Shown here: positions 9,582 through 17,458 of the stretch, piece after piece
How the letters are laid out: each line of letters begins with the position of its first letter
How positions within the stretch are numbered: position 1 is the first letter of the stretch
Assembly: GCF_900166635.1 (NCBI RefSeq)
Contig: NZ_LT800497.1
Span: 2,900,344 to 2,964,343, forward strand
Direction: 5' to 3'
Origin: Oceanobacillus timonensis
GTDB lineage: Bacteria > Bacillota > Bacilli > Bacillales > Amphibacillaceae
DNA length: 64,000 nucleotides
The notes under the pieces: generated by a model
What the model saw: only the letters and a program-made list of their open reading frames with translations
Told to the model about the DNA's origin: nothing
Database searches by the model: none
Made by a program: the position numbers and the translations under genes

Positions 9582-10088
9582 TTACGATTCATGTTCCATT
9601 AGTTCTAAATCTTCATCTACCTCTGTATCAAACAATTCTTCCCAATCGTCTGTACCGAGCATTTCTAATTGTGCCTGGACGAGCATGCGCATTCTGGAAC
9701 GGAATACCTTGGCCTGTTTTTTCAGTTCTTCTACATCCAGTGAAATTTTTCGTGCTTTGCTTAATGACTCATTGACAATACGATCTGCATTTTTTTCAGC
9801 TTCTTTGACAATTAATTTTGCTTCTTTTTGCGCACTGCCTTTAATATCTTCTGCTGTTTCCTGCGCAACAAGAATCGACTTATTTAATGTCTCTTCAATA
9901 TTTGTAAAATGCCCCAATCTTTCTTGAAGCTCTTTTGCCTTCTGGTCTAACTCATCTCTCTCACGGATGACAATTTCATAATCTTTTTTCACTTGATCCA
10001 GAAATTTATTGACTTCATCCACGTCATAGCCTTTCCATCCTCTTGCAAATTCTTTATTATGAATATCTAATGGTGATAGTGCCACCAT
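9582..10088 (-). CDS. divIVA: Cell-division initiation / pole-targeting protein DivIVA
   Basis: Coiled-coil protein that senses negative membrane curvature at septa and poles, recruits MinJ/MinCD and anchors chromosomes during sporulation. The N-terminal lipid-binding domain has LSPLDIHNKEFARGWKGYD and a long parallel coiled coil covers most of residues 30-150. FTNIEETLNKSILVAQE is almost identical to the B. subtilis protein. The start at ATG 10088 (MVALSP) follows GGGAGGTGGAG and gives 168 residues (B. subtilis 164); a 13-residue upstream extension has no counterpart. It lies after the ylm cluster and before ileS, the conserved order. Confidence 0.95.
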   Translation of the reverse strand: MVALSPLDIHNKEFARGWKGYDVDEVNKFLDQVKKDYEIVIRERDELDQKAKELQERLGHFTNIEETLNKSILVAQETAEDIKGSAQKEAKLIVKEAEKNADRIVNESLSKARKISLDVEELKKQAKVFRSRMRMLVQAQLEMLGTDDWEELFDTEVDEDLELMEHES

Positions 10089-10158
10089 CTCCACCTCCCT
10101 GTTCGGTGTTTTTAGCTTCTCTTTCATTATTCAATAATTCGAGCTAAAATTCCAGTAT

Positions 10159-10935
10159 TTATTGCAATTTCGCGGCAGTCATTTTGATTTTATCTTTTTT
10201 CGTCCTCCCGCGGATTGCTACTACTTTACTTCTGCCTTTTCCCCGGACAGAGAGCATGTCCCCTTCTTGTAACTGGAATTTCACATCATCGACTACCCGG
10301 TAATTTACTTTTACATGCAGTTTTTGAATCAAAACAGCTGCGTCTTTCCGGGATACCCCATATATCTCTTTCACCACTGTATCCAGTCGCAAAGAGGAAA
10401 TAGTCTTCTCAGACTCTGTCCAAGCTTCTTTTTTAACAAGAAGAGAAGTCAGCGGGGTTTCTTTAAAAGATATACGGGATTTTTTAATCGATGTCAAATT
10501 CATCTTGATAAACGGAACAACCTCTCCTGCCGCCAGCAAATGAACTTTTCCATCTGCTATCATGATATCTCCCAGTTTTTTACGCTTTATACCCTGGGAC
10601 ATAAAAGCTCCCATGACATCCCGGTGTTCCAGTCGAACGAATTTTTCCGGATAAACTGCCTCCAAGAGCTCCACTTGGAACATTTCCTCTGTGATGGTTT
10701 CATACACAGGGGCAATCACGATTCTTTTTCGTTCACTGTACAGAGAACCGCCAAATGCTTCCACTTGCAATTCATCCTGATGGACACCTAAAAGCATCTG
10801 TACAATTTCCTGTTCACGGGGATCCAAAAAATCTGTCAATTTCGGGATATAAGATCGCTCCACCTGGTCTTTCCAAGAAAGAACCTGATCAATAAAAGGC
10901 TGCTCTTCTTTTCGAAAATGCTGATAAACTTCCAT
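10159..10935 (-). CDS. ylmH: S4-domain RNA-binding protein YlmH
   Basis: YlmH-family protein with an N-terminal region containing TDFLDPREQEI and a C-terminal S4 RNA-binding domain (about residues 180-240, RLDTVVKEIYGVSRKDA). In B. subtilis, YlmH has been linked to ribosome quality control, binding peptidyl-tRNA on obstructed 50S subunits; that role is family knowledge. The start is chosen at ATG 10935 (MEVYQHF), 6 nt after AAAGGG; an ATG six bases upstream leaves almost no spacing. It lies between ylmG and divIVA in the conserved ylm cluster. Confidence 0.92.
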   Translation of the reverse strand: MEVYQHFRKEEQPFIDQVLSWKDQVERSYIPKLTDFLDPREQEIVQMLLGVHQDELQVEAFGGSLYSERKRIVIAPVYETITEEMFQVELLEAVYPEKFVRLEHRDVMGAFMSQGIKRKKLGDIMIADGKVHLLAAGEVVPFIKMNLTSIKKSRISFKETPLTSLLVKKEAWTESEKTISSLRLDTVVKEIYGVSRKDAAVLIQKLHVKVNYRVVDDVKFQLQEGDMLSVRGKGRSKVVAIRGRTKKDKIKMTAAKLQ

Positions 10936-10956
10936 GGTCATCCCTTTCTTTCCACC

Positions 10957-11217
10957 TTACATCATTGCAAGCTGCATAAAGCCCATTCTGGCAAAATACA
11001 ATAACATAATCGCAACAATTGGAGAAAAATCAATCATGCCAAGTGGCGGAATAAACTTACGGAATATTTCTAAATAAGGCTCGCAAATGTTTCCGAGCAT
11101 TTCTCCAAATTTTGACTCCCTTGCTCCCGGGAACCAGGACATCAAAATATATATAATTAATGCAAAGCTATAAATGTTTAAAGCTATACTTATTAGTGAA
11201 ACGATTTGTCCCAACAT
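10957..11217 (-). CDS. ylmG: YggT-family membrane protein YlmG
   Basis: Small membrane protein of 86 residues with two hydrophobic segments (about 3-30 and 62-86) separated by a conserved polar stretch (MSWFPGARESKFG and EPYLEIFRKFIPP). YggT/YlmG proteins are found next to sepF in Firmicutes and cyanobacteria and are linked to nucleoid and division-site organisation, although no biochemical activity is established. The ATG at 11217 follows AAAGGATGG. It starts 6 nt after the sepF stop, so it is clearly in the same operon. Confidence 0.92.
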   Translation of the reverse strand: MLGQIVSLISIALNIYSFALIIYILMSWFPGARESKFGEMLGNICEPYLEIFRKFIPPLGMIDFSPIVAIMLLYFARMGFMQLAMM

Positions 11218-11223
11218 CAGCTG

Positions 11224-11661
11224 CTACCATCCTTTATCGTAATCTTCCTGTTCATATAACATTTCAGAGATACTTCCGGATATCTCTACATTATCCGGCG
11301 TACATAGAAATGTTTCTGATCCCAATTTTTGAATATCCCCTTTCACGGCATATACTGTTCCGCTCAAAAAATCCACAATCCGCTTTGCCTGTTGATGATC
11401 AACTCGCTGCAAATTGATGATAACTGCCCGTCTGTTCACAACGTTATCAGCAATATCCTGAGCTTCATTATAATTTCTGGGTTCAGCTAAAACAACTTTT
11501 GAACTCGTATTTTGTATGCTGGAAAGGTTCACAACATTCTTACCTCCTGCCGTTTTTTCCTGAACGGAAGGTATTTCTTCTGTCTGCTCTTCCTCAGCAT
11601 ATTCATACTCATATTCATCATCCATCGTGAAATAATTCTTAAGCTTCTTTTTAAAGCTCAT
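11224..11661 (-). CDS. sepF: Cell division protein SepF
   Basis: SepF polymerises into rings, binds the FtsZ C-terminal tail and anchors it to the membrane through an N-terminal amphipathic helix ([11 protein letters not shown]). An acidic Tyr/Glu-rich linker follows. The C-terminal DUF552 domain (about residues 58-140) contains [24 protein letters not shown] and [16 protein letters not shown]. The start at ATG 11661 follows GTGAGGTG; a GTG three codons upstream overlaps the ribosome-binding site. The protein is 145 residues (B. subtilis 152). It sits between ylmE and ylmG as in B. subtilis. Confidence 0.95.
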   Translation of the reverse strand: MSFKKKLKNYFTMDDEYEYEYAEEEQTEEIPSVQEKTAGGKNVVNLSSIQNTSSKVVLAEPRNYNEAQDIADNVVNRRAVIINLQRVDHQQAKRIVDFLSGTVYAVKGDIQKLGSETFLCTPDNVEISGSISEMLYEQEDYDKGW

Positions 11662-11676
11662 GCTTTGCACCTCACT

Positions 11677-12357
11677 TTATTGTTCTTTGCCGACCAGTTT
11701 GGTGCCTATCCGAATATGTGTCGCACCTTCCTCCACAGCAACCTGATAGTCATTACTCATCCCCATAGATAAGTATTCACATGGTGCATGATCAAAGTTC
11801 TGCTTCTGGATATGGTCTCGCAGCAACCGCATTTTTTTAAACAGCGGACGGGTATCTGCCGGATTGTCAACATGTGGCGCCATGGTCATTAAACCGACGA
11901 CACGTATATGCTCAAATGCTGCCAAGTCTTTTATGAACGATTCCACTTCTGCTTCTGCTAATCCGTGTTTCGATTCCTCACCGCTCACATTTACCTGAAC
12001 AAAGCAAAGAACGGTTTGTTGACTTCGTTTATTAATCTCTTTTGCCAAAGATTTTCTGTCCAGTGAATGGATATAATCAACTTGATGAATCATATCTTTT
12101 ACTTTTCTGGATTGCAGCGACCCGATGAAATGCCAGGAGGCACGATCTCTGATCTCTTCATATTTCGCTAAAAAACCTTCATTTCTGTTTTCTCCCAAAT
12201 CCGTTATCCCGGCAGAAACTGCTTCTTTCGCTCGTTCTATTGTAACATATTTCGTCACAGCGATAATATGAATATCTTCTTTATTTCTGCCAACTCTTTC
12301 TGCAGCTTGTTCTATATCAGCCTGAATTCCCTCCAAATTTTCTCTTACTGCCACCAT
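11677..12357 (-). CDS. ylmE: YggS-family pyridoxal-phosphate homeostasis protein
   Basis: PLP-binding protein of the YggS/PROSC family, a single TIM-barrel domain without known catalysis that controls PLP and amino-acid homeostasis. The PLP lysine is in HIIAVTKYV (about residue 37). The signatures LGENRNEGF, WHFIGSLQSRK, HGLAEAEV and MGMSNDYQVAVEEGATHIRIG are all present. The ATG at 12357 is preceded by GGAGG at 6 nt and starts 1 nt after the ylmD stop. The 226-residue length is normal. Confidence 0.93.
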   Translation of the reverse strand: MVAVRENLEGIQADIEQAAERVGRNKEDIHIIAVTKYVTIERAKEAVSAGITDLGENRNEGFLAKYEEIRDRASWHFIGSLQSRKVKDMIHQVDYIHSLDRKSLAKEINKRSQQTVLCFVQVNVSGEESKHGLAEAEVESFIKDLAAFEHIRVVGLMTMAPHVDNPADTRPLFKKMRLLRDHIQKQNFDHAPCEYLSMGMSNDYQVAVEEGATHIRIGTKLVGKEQ

Positions 12358-12358
12358 G

Positions 12359-13189
12359 CTAATCCTCCATTATTTCATCTGTTTCTAAAAAGCCGATAAA
12401 ACCTAACATTCTTCCTGTTTTTCCATTATCACGCCGATGTGAAAAGAATAGTCTCTCATCTTGAAATGTACAATATGTTGTTACCTCTATATTATGACGA
12501 AAGACACCAGATTGTACAAGGATGTCGGCATTAAGCTCTTTTAAATCAATAACATATTGCTTTGGCGATACCTCTTTCGTAAATTTTTGTTTCTGTTCAT
12601 CACTCAGATACGATAATACAACATCGTCAACAATGTAATTTTCTTTGGAAATACTCGGACCTATCGCAACTTTGAGGTTTTCTAAAGAAACCCCTGCTTC
12701 TTTTAATTTTTGTACCATTTCCCAGGCAATCTGTCCAACCGTCCCTTTCCATCCTGCATGGGCAATGCCAGCTATCCTTGTAATTGGATCCACAAAAAAT
12801 AAGGGAACACAATCTGCAAAAAAAGCCGTACCAAGCATAGAATCTGATTCATTCATAATTAATCCATCGACTCCGGATATACTGGAATTAAAAGAAACAC
12901 TACCCTTTCCAGCATCTGCTGTGTCTGCCAGATAGACTTTTGTTCCATGTACCTGTTCACCGCTAATCCATCGGGATAACGGTACATGTAACTCTTTGCT
13001 GAGAATACGCCGATTTTCTAAGACGTTTTTCTCGTTATCTGCTACATGGAGCCCCATATTTAATTGCCCGTAGGCTCCCTCACTGACACCGCCATTTTTT
13101 GTTGTGAATCCTGCAATCAAGCCCGGGATTTCCGTTTCCCACGAGGATAGATGCAGTCTTGTCTTCCTTTTTAGCTGAAATGGCTCCAT
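12359..13189 (-). CDS. pgeF: Purine nucleoside phosphorylase / polyphenol oxidase family protein (YlmD)
   Basis: YfiH/LACC1-family protein; members act on purine nucleosides, and the E. coli protein was also reported to edit peptidoglycan precursors. Conserved metal-site residues occur in EQVHGTKV, DGLIMNESD, FADCVPLFF and AHAGWKGTVGQI, with IGPSISKENY downstream. The start is at ATG 13189 (MEPFQLKRK), aligned with the B. subtilis start; a 17-residue upstream extension lacks a counterpart. A TATAAT box at 13282-13287 (minus strand) could drive the ylmD-ylmE-sepF-ylmG-ylmH operon. Which activity applies in this organism is not visible. Confidence 0.9.
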   Translation of the reverse strand: MEPFQLKRKTRLHLSSWETEIPGLIAGFTTKNGGVSEGAYGQLNMGLHVADNEKNVLENRRILSKELHVPLSRWISGEQVHGTKVYLADTADAGKGSVSFNSSISGVDGLIMNESDSMLGTAFFADCVPLFFVDPITRIAGIAHAGWKGTVGQIAWEMVQKLKEAGVSLENLKVAIGPSISKENYIVDDVVLSYLSDEQKQKFTKEVSPKQYVIDLKELNADILVQSGVFRHNIEVTTYCTFQDERLFFSHRRDNGKTGRMLGFIGFLETDEIMED

Positions 13190-13301
13190 GTTTTTCCCTC
13201 TTTCCTCTTTGTTCTCCATTTCCTTACAAGCATTCTGCAAGTCTTATTTTTTGTATTTCAATTTGTGTCTTATTTTAACACATTATATCGATAATTTCTC
13301 C

Positions 13302-13562
13302 TTAATCTTCGGTATAGAGATCCGGCCCTTTTACTTTTTCCACTAAAATCACATCTTCCCCAATCCGTACGATTTTTTCCCAAGCAATGAAAAGCTCTCC
13401 AGCTTTGGCAAACATGCCTGATTTTTTCCCTTTCGCTTCCGCAATGATAGCGATAATTCTCCCGGTCCTTCCGTCTATCTCCAAATCAATGATATGCCCT
13501 AATCTTGTTCCATCGTCCATCACAATTAATTCTTTTATTTGTAAGTCAGATAGTTTCACCAT
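13302..13562 (-). CDS. ylmC: YlmC/YmxH-family PRC-barrel protein
   Basis: 86-residue PRC-barrel protein of the YlmC/YmxH family found in spore formers. The visible core is LSDLQIKELIVMDDGTRLG followed by DLEIDGRTGRI and a C-terminal beta-rich part. The ATG at 13562 follows GGGAG. In B. subtilis the orthologue lies between sigG and ylmD, as here, and the YmxH paralogue is annotated as sporulation-related. No enzyme function is known; the barrel probably binds protein or RNA. The 970-bp region upstream is filled with repeats. Confidence 0.9.
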   Translation of the reverse strand: MVKLSDLQIKELIVMDDGTRLGHIIDLEIDGRTGRIIAIIAEAKGKKSGMFAKAGELFIAWEKIVRIGEDVILVEKVKGPDLYTED

Positions 13563-13731
13563 GCCAGCTCCCTCCTCTTCTTATTCTATGCATGGACAGC
13601 CGCTTTTTTTCATAAAAACTCAACTTTCGCCCTTTAAAAAGTAACTTCCATCCCATAGGGACAGGGGTTGATTGTTTCTTCCATACAGCTGTTGACAAAG
13701 ATGAGAAGGTAAAGTGTAAGACGACCGCTAC

Positions 13732-13849
13732 GGCGGACCGTTTTGCTTTCCTAGGGGCACGCTCTTCAGCTAACTTTTGCCAAGAAAAGCACTTGGCAAA
13801 AGTGGATCTTCAGATGGTGCTGATCCCTCAGGAGTCAAAACGGTCCGCC
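13732..13849. repeat. 118-bp unit with perfect 14-bp terminal inverted repeats
   Basis: Ends GGCGGACCGTTTTG (13732-13745) and its exact reverse complement (13836-13849). The centre holds a perfect 12-bp stem (13773-13784 with 13792-13803) around a 7-nt loop, flanked by CTTCAGCTA and GGATCTTCAG. It resembles remembered intergenic repeats with CTCCT...GGGA cores common in Bacillaceae. Confidence 0.75.
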
Positions 13850-14134
13850 TCCGCTAGTTAGATATTCTATACGTGAAATAGCTGAACAAATAAAAGGTAG
13901 ATCAGACAGAAGAGACTTTTTGTAGTGAATGGTAAAAATGTTCAACAATCATTCCTTTCTGTGCATGAAAGCTATTCTCGATATGAACGATCTACGATGT
14001 CATGATTTGAACTGCTAAATCAACCATTTGAAACACCAAAAATGATTGGTTTTTCAGGCTAAAAAGCGATTATTTCATCTAACTTCATCAGTATGTCATT
14101 TCTTCCATGCGCTGTAGAATCCTATTAGAGCGCA

Positions 14135-14363
14135 GGCCAACCACGTAGACTCCTAAGTGGTTTGCAAGCTAAAACCGTGACTTCTGTCACAACGCTTGCA
14201 CTTGCACGTCGTGTGCATCGCAGGGCGAGCTGAAGATCCACTTGAAAAGCGGTTTTCTTTTCAAGTTAGCTGAAGCCGTCCCCATGGCAGACTAAGATCG
14301 CAACGTCCTGTTGCAACGTCTGCACTAGTACGTCCTGTACGTCGGAAAGCGGAGTGGTTGGCC
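14135..14363. repeat. 229-bp unit with GGCCAACCAC inverted ends and five hairpins
   Basis: Outer arms are GGCCAACCAC and GTGGTTGGCC. Inside are hairpin pair 1 (GTGAC/GTCAC at 14177-14190, GCAC/GTGC at 14204-14216), a 10-bp stem (14240-14249 with 14257-14266) and hairpin pair 2 (GCAAC/GTTGC at 14300-14314, GTAC/GTAC at 14328-14340). The 13-nt linker within each pair is nearly the same while the stems differ. Confidence 0.75.
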
Positions 14364-14495
14364 GGAGCGGAGCTATACACCATATCCCGTTCAAAAAATA
14401 GTTAAGATAAAAATAAAAAGAGCTGTTTCCAATTCAATGAAGTATATCCATATGTAAATAACATATAGCGCAGGATGAAGAAGTATCTTGGCATC

Positions 14496-14526
14496 AAAAA
14501 AAGCCTCACCGCGCAGGCAAGGCTTT
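14496..14526 (-). terminator. sigG terminator
   Basis: Minus-strand hairpin with arms AAGCCTTGCC and GGTGAGGCTT around TGCGC, followed by T7, starting 5 bp after the sigG stop codon. Confidence 0.9.
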
Positions 14527-14530
14527 GCAA

Positions 14531-15313
14531 TTATTCAAACATTTGCTTATTCATCTGGGAAATAGCTCCTTTTTCAAGTCTGGACACTTGAGCTTGCGAT
14601 ATTCCAATCTCATCCGCCACTTCCATCTGTGTCTTCCCTTGAAAAAAGCGTTTATTTAGAATCATTTTTTCTCTCGAATTTAAGCGGTGCATTCCTTCTT
14701 TCAGTGACAGTTTATCTGCCCATGTGGAATCTTTATCTTTATCATCACTCAACTGATCCATCACAAAAATAGGATCTCCGCCATCGTTATAGATTGGTTC
14801 AAAAAGAGAAACCGGATCTTGAATAGCGTCCAGTGCAAAAACAATTTCCGCCTGCTCGACGTCCATTTCCTTGGCAATTTCTGCTGGAGATGGATCTTTG
14901 GACGTTTTACTGATTAATTGTTCCCTGACCTGCAGGGCCCGATAAGCAATATCACGTAAAGACCTGGATACACGAATCGGATTATTATCCCGTAAGTACC
15001 TTCTGATCTCACCAATGATCATGGGAACAGCATAGGTGGAGAAACGCACATTATGGGATAAATCAAAATTATCAATTGATTTCATCAGACCGATACAGCC
15101 AACTTGAAATAAATCATCAACATATTCACCACGGTTATTAAAACGCTGAATAACGCTAAGAACAAGGCGTAGATTGCCATTTACTAATTCTTCCCGGGCA
15201 AACATATCGTTTTCCTGCTGCATCCGTACAAATAATTTTTTCATTTCATCGTTTTTAAGTACTGGAAGTTTTGATGTATCAACCCCGCATATTTCAACTT
15301 TATGTCTTGCCAT
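14531..15313 (-). CDS. sigG: RNA polymerase sigma-G factor (late forespore)
   Basis: Forespore-specific sigma factor that takes over after engulfment. The 260-residue protein is nearly identical to B. subtilis SigG in the core: region 2 NRGEYVDDLFQVGCIGLMKSIDNFD, the -10 recognition part FSTYAVPMIIGEIRRYLRDN, and region 4 with the helix-turn-helix QMEVADEIGISQAQVSRLE. The N-terminal EICGVDTSKLPVL is a sigG signature. The ATG follows GGGGAGG at 10 nt. The gene lies behind sigE with a 121-nt gap that contains a sigma-F/G-like promoter, so early read-through and later autoregulated transcription are both expected. Confidence 0.98.
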   Translation of the reverse strand: MARHKVEICGVDTSKLPVLKNDEMKKLFVRMQQENDMFAREELVNGNLRLVLSVIQRFNNRGEYVDDLFQVGCIGLMKSIDNFDLSHNVRFSTYAVPMIIGEIRRYLRDNNPIRVSRSLRDIAYRALQVREQLISKTSKDPSPAEIAKEMDVEQAEIVFALDAIQDPVSLFEPIYNDGGDPIFVMDQLSDDKDKDSTWADKLSLKEGMHRLNSREKMILNKRFFQGKTQMEVADEIGISQAQVSRLEKGAISQMNKQMFE

Positions 15314-15352
15314 TCATGAAAACCTCCCCAATCTTAGATGCTGTTCAAGGAC

Positions 15353-15380
15353 AGTATCTCCCCGGGAAAAGTTTTTATGC
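15353..15380 (-). promoter_or_regulatory. Putative sigma-F/sigma-G promoter of sigG
   Basis: On the minus strand GCATA (15380-15376) is followed after 14 nt by GGAGATACT (15361-15353), within TTTTCCCGGGG context like the B. subtilis sigG promoter. It lies 40 nt before the sigG start codon. Confidence 0.65.
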
Positions 15381-15434
15381 AGGAAAAAGTTGTAAAAAAA
15401 GATGTGATATGCGGTTTATGATTGACATAGCAAG

Positions 15435-16154
15435 TTAAACCATTTTATTAAATTCTTTTTTTAAACGACGTATAATTTTCTTCTCTAATCGGGAAATATA
15501 AGACTGGGAAATTCCAAGCATATCTGCTACATCTTTTTGTGTTTTTTCATCATCGCCCACTAATCCAAAACGAAGTTCCATAATTTGCTTCTCACGTGCA
15601 TTTAATTTGCTCAAGGCTGATTTTAACAACGATTTATCCACATTCGATTCAATGCTTTTCGTAATAATATCTTCTTCTGTTCCCAGCACGTCCGATAACA
15701 AGAGTTCATTGCCATCCCAATCAATATTCAGCGGTTCATCAAAAGAAACCTCTGTCTTTAACTTATTGGTTCGGCGCAAATACATTAAAATTTCATTTTC
15801 GATACAGCGGGAAGCATAGGTAGCCAGCTTAATCTTTTTTTCCGGATTAAACGTATTTACTGCTTTAATCAGCCCGATCGTGCCTATACTAATCAAATCT
15901 TCAATATTTATTCCTGTATTTTCAAATTTTCGAGCAATATAAACAACCAATCTCAAGTTTCTTTCAATTAACATTGATCTGGCCGTTTTATCTCCTTTAG
16001 GCAGTTTTTTTAGTAATTCCTGTTCTTCCTGTTTGGTTAAAGGCGGCGGTAATGCTTCACTTCCACCAATGTAATAGATTTCCTTTGGCTTGATTCCTAT
16101 CTTTCTAAGAAATTGATACCAGCGTAATTTAAGTTTGAACTTCCAAATAGCCAT
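15435..16154 (-). CDS. sigE: RNA polymerase sigma-E factor precursor (mother cell)
   Basis: First mother-cell sigma factor, made as an inactive precursor and cleaved near its N-terminus by SpoIIGA. The 239-residue protein keeps the family core: [19 protein letters not shown] segment, [41 protein letters not shown] and region 4 [20 protein letters not shown]. The hydrophobic and basic first ~27 residues are the pro-sequence. The start at ATG 16154 (MAIWKF) follows AAAGGAG by 9 nt; a GTG at 16163 overlaps the ribosome-binding site. It follows spoIIGA closely, and both should be transcribed from the spoIIG promoter. Confidence 0.98.
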   Translation of the reverse strand: MAIWKFKLKLRWYQFLRKIGIKPKEIYYIGGSEALPPPLTKQEEQELLKKLPKGDKTARSMLIERNLRLVVYIARKFENTGINIEDLISIGTIGLIKAVNTFNPEKKIKLATYASRCIENEILMYLRRTNKLKTEVSFDEPLNIDWDGNELLLSDVLGTEEDIITKSIESNVDKSLLKSALSKLNAREKQIMELRFGLVGDDEKTQKDVADMLGISQSYISRLEKKIIRRLKKEFNKMV

Positions 16155-16167
16155 AACGCACACTCCT

Positions 16168-17088
16168 TTATGCTGTTTGTGTGATAGATTGCTTCACGAT
16201 AAGGGGATGCAGCAGGCAATGATATTGCCCGTCCCTTTCCAATACGCCAAATTGAATTCCAATTAATACATTTGCCGTCTCCAAAACATCATTGTTATAA
16301 AATATGGTCAGTTTTTCTGCCCGGATGGCCAACATAAATGAATGAGCTCCATCGACTCCCTGATAAGGAACCAAGTGCAGTTTGTCTTCCCATTTCTTTG
16401 GAAGTCTGCTGAAATCCAGATTCTCTTTCACATGTTGCAGCTCCTTCCACACTTCATCATCAAACCACTGTTTTAAAAATGGCTGATCACATATGACAAC
16501 AGGTTGTTTCGTCAATGGATCGACAAGCTGATTTCCGCTATCGATATAACCAATGGACTCAAAGGATTGATGATTGATGGTCAATACAACCTTATGCATC
16601 TCATCATATTTCACTTGTTCTCCAACATGCTCGTCCATACGCCGTTTTGTAAAATACCAAATAATCGGAAAGCAAGTAATAACAAAAATCCAGCTGACCG
16701 GGTCACCATAACCCTGGTTAAATGTGATAATCCCCTCCAAAGAAACAGTTACCGGACGTTGCAGGAAAAAATGAATCGCCATTAATCCTCCTCCGATAGC
16801 AAAAGAAACGAAATAAAAGAGGAAAGTCAGTTTGATAAAGCGATACAGACTTTTAAAGCCAAATGTGCTGCAAATAATGACAAAGGAATACATCAGTTTG
16901 CCGGCAACATGATTGAAAAAGGAATCAGGAAAATAGATTGTCAGCGGAACAATGCATGAAGCAACAAAAGCGCCAAAAAACAGGCGGATTTTTTTTACTG
17001 GTTTTCGGGCAAGTATCTGTACGAGCATCAGCAGCATTAAATCCACCATAAAATTTAATGCCCAAATAACGTCTAAGTAAATAGACAA
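16168..17088 (-). CDS. spoIIGA: Sporulation sigma-E processing peptidase SpoIIGA
   Basis: Membrane aspartic protease that cleaves pro-sigma-E in the mother cell after a signal from forespore SpoIIR. Five membrane segments occupy roughly residues 1-155. The cytosolic catalytic domain has the active-site motif [17 protein letters not shown] and the family block RLIPYQGV-like LVPYQGVDG. The start is placed at TTG 17088 ([13 protein letters not shown]), about 9 nt after GGGAGGTG; a GTG four codons upstream falls inside that ribosome-binding site. The length is 306 residues (B. subtilis 309). The bpr protease gene that sits between ftsZ and spoIIGA in B. subtilis is absent. Confidence 0.95.
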   Translation of the reverse strand: MSIYLDVIWALNFMVDLMLLMLVQILARKPVKKIRLFFGAFVASCIVPLTIYFPDSFFNHVAGKLMYSFVIICSTFGFKSLYRFIKLTFLFYFVSFAIGGGLMAIHFFLQRPVTVSLEGIITFNQGYGDPVSWIFVITCFPIIWYFTKRRMDEHVGEQVKYDEMHKVVLTINHQSFESIGYIDSGNQLVDPLTKQPVVICDQPFLKQWFDDEVWKELQHVKENLDFSRLPKKWEDKLHLVPYQGVDGAHSFMLAIRAEKLTIFYNNDVLETANVLIGIQFGVLERDGQYHCLLHPLIVKQSITQTA

Positions 17089-17185
17089 TCCGTACCGCAC
17101 CTCCCTTACGTTTTACTGCTCACCAGAAGGAGACATTACCTTCTGTATACTTGATTTCATAAAATGAAAGTAATATATGTTGAAA

Positions 17186-17218
17186 AGTATAGACAATCTG
17201 AAGAGAAAAGTCTGTCAA
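17186..17218 (-). promoter_or_regulatory. spoIIG promoter with 21-bp spacer
   Basis: On the minus strand a perfect TTGACA (17218-17213) and TATACT (17191-17186) are separated by 21 nt. B. subtilis spoIIG has the same anomaly (22 nt), which makes it dependent on phosphorylated Spo0A for use by sigma-A. Candidate 0A-box-like TTGTC/GACA words overlap this region. Confidence 0.75.
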
Positions 17219-17320
17219 TTCTTGTATGCAAAAAGAAGCTATTTAACACTTATTCTTAAGAATCGTGTCTAATGATTTTTGGGGGGTGAAAATGGAAGGT
17301 TTATATATTCCCGTTCTATC

Positions 17321-17365
17321 AAAAAACGCTGTGCTAAAAGGAGTTCTTTTAGCACAGCGTTTTTT
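17321..17365 (-). terminator. ftsAZ operon terminator (bidirectional)
   Basis: Hairpin with arms AACGCTGTGCTAAAAG and CTTTTAGCACAGCGTT, A/T tracts on both sides, about 95 bp after the ftsZ stop. A second hairpin at 17411-17438 (GGTTGTCAC/GTGACAACC) has a T7 tract only in the plus direction. Confidence 0.85.
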
Positions 17366-17458
17366 GGCAGTTAAAAAGGATACATTTTCTTACCGCATAA
17401 GTGTAACGAAGGTTGTCACCTGAAACATTGTGACAACCGCATTTTTTTATTTTATCTT

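Larger units (their letters stand above)
13639..14401 (+). repeat. Composite interspersed repeat, long copy
   Basis: The outer parts (13639-13737 and 14347-14401) match the short copy at 4330-4483 in opposite orientation. The extra central segment of 609 bp (13738-14346) is bracketed by CGGA at 13734-13737 and 14343-14346. It contains a 118-bp unit with perfect 14-bp inverted ends, an apparently unique part (13861-14120), and a second unit bounded by GGCCAACCAC (14135-14144) and GTGGTTGGCC (14354-14363). Neither strand encodes a protein. It fills most of the gap between ylmC and sigG, beyond the sigG terminator. Confidence 0.85.

Noticed and set aside
13861..14120. A hidden gene in the unique centre of the long repeat
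   Set aside because: All six frames are closed or lack a start with a ribosome-binding site.
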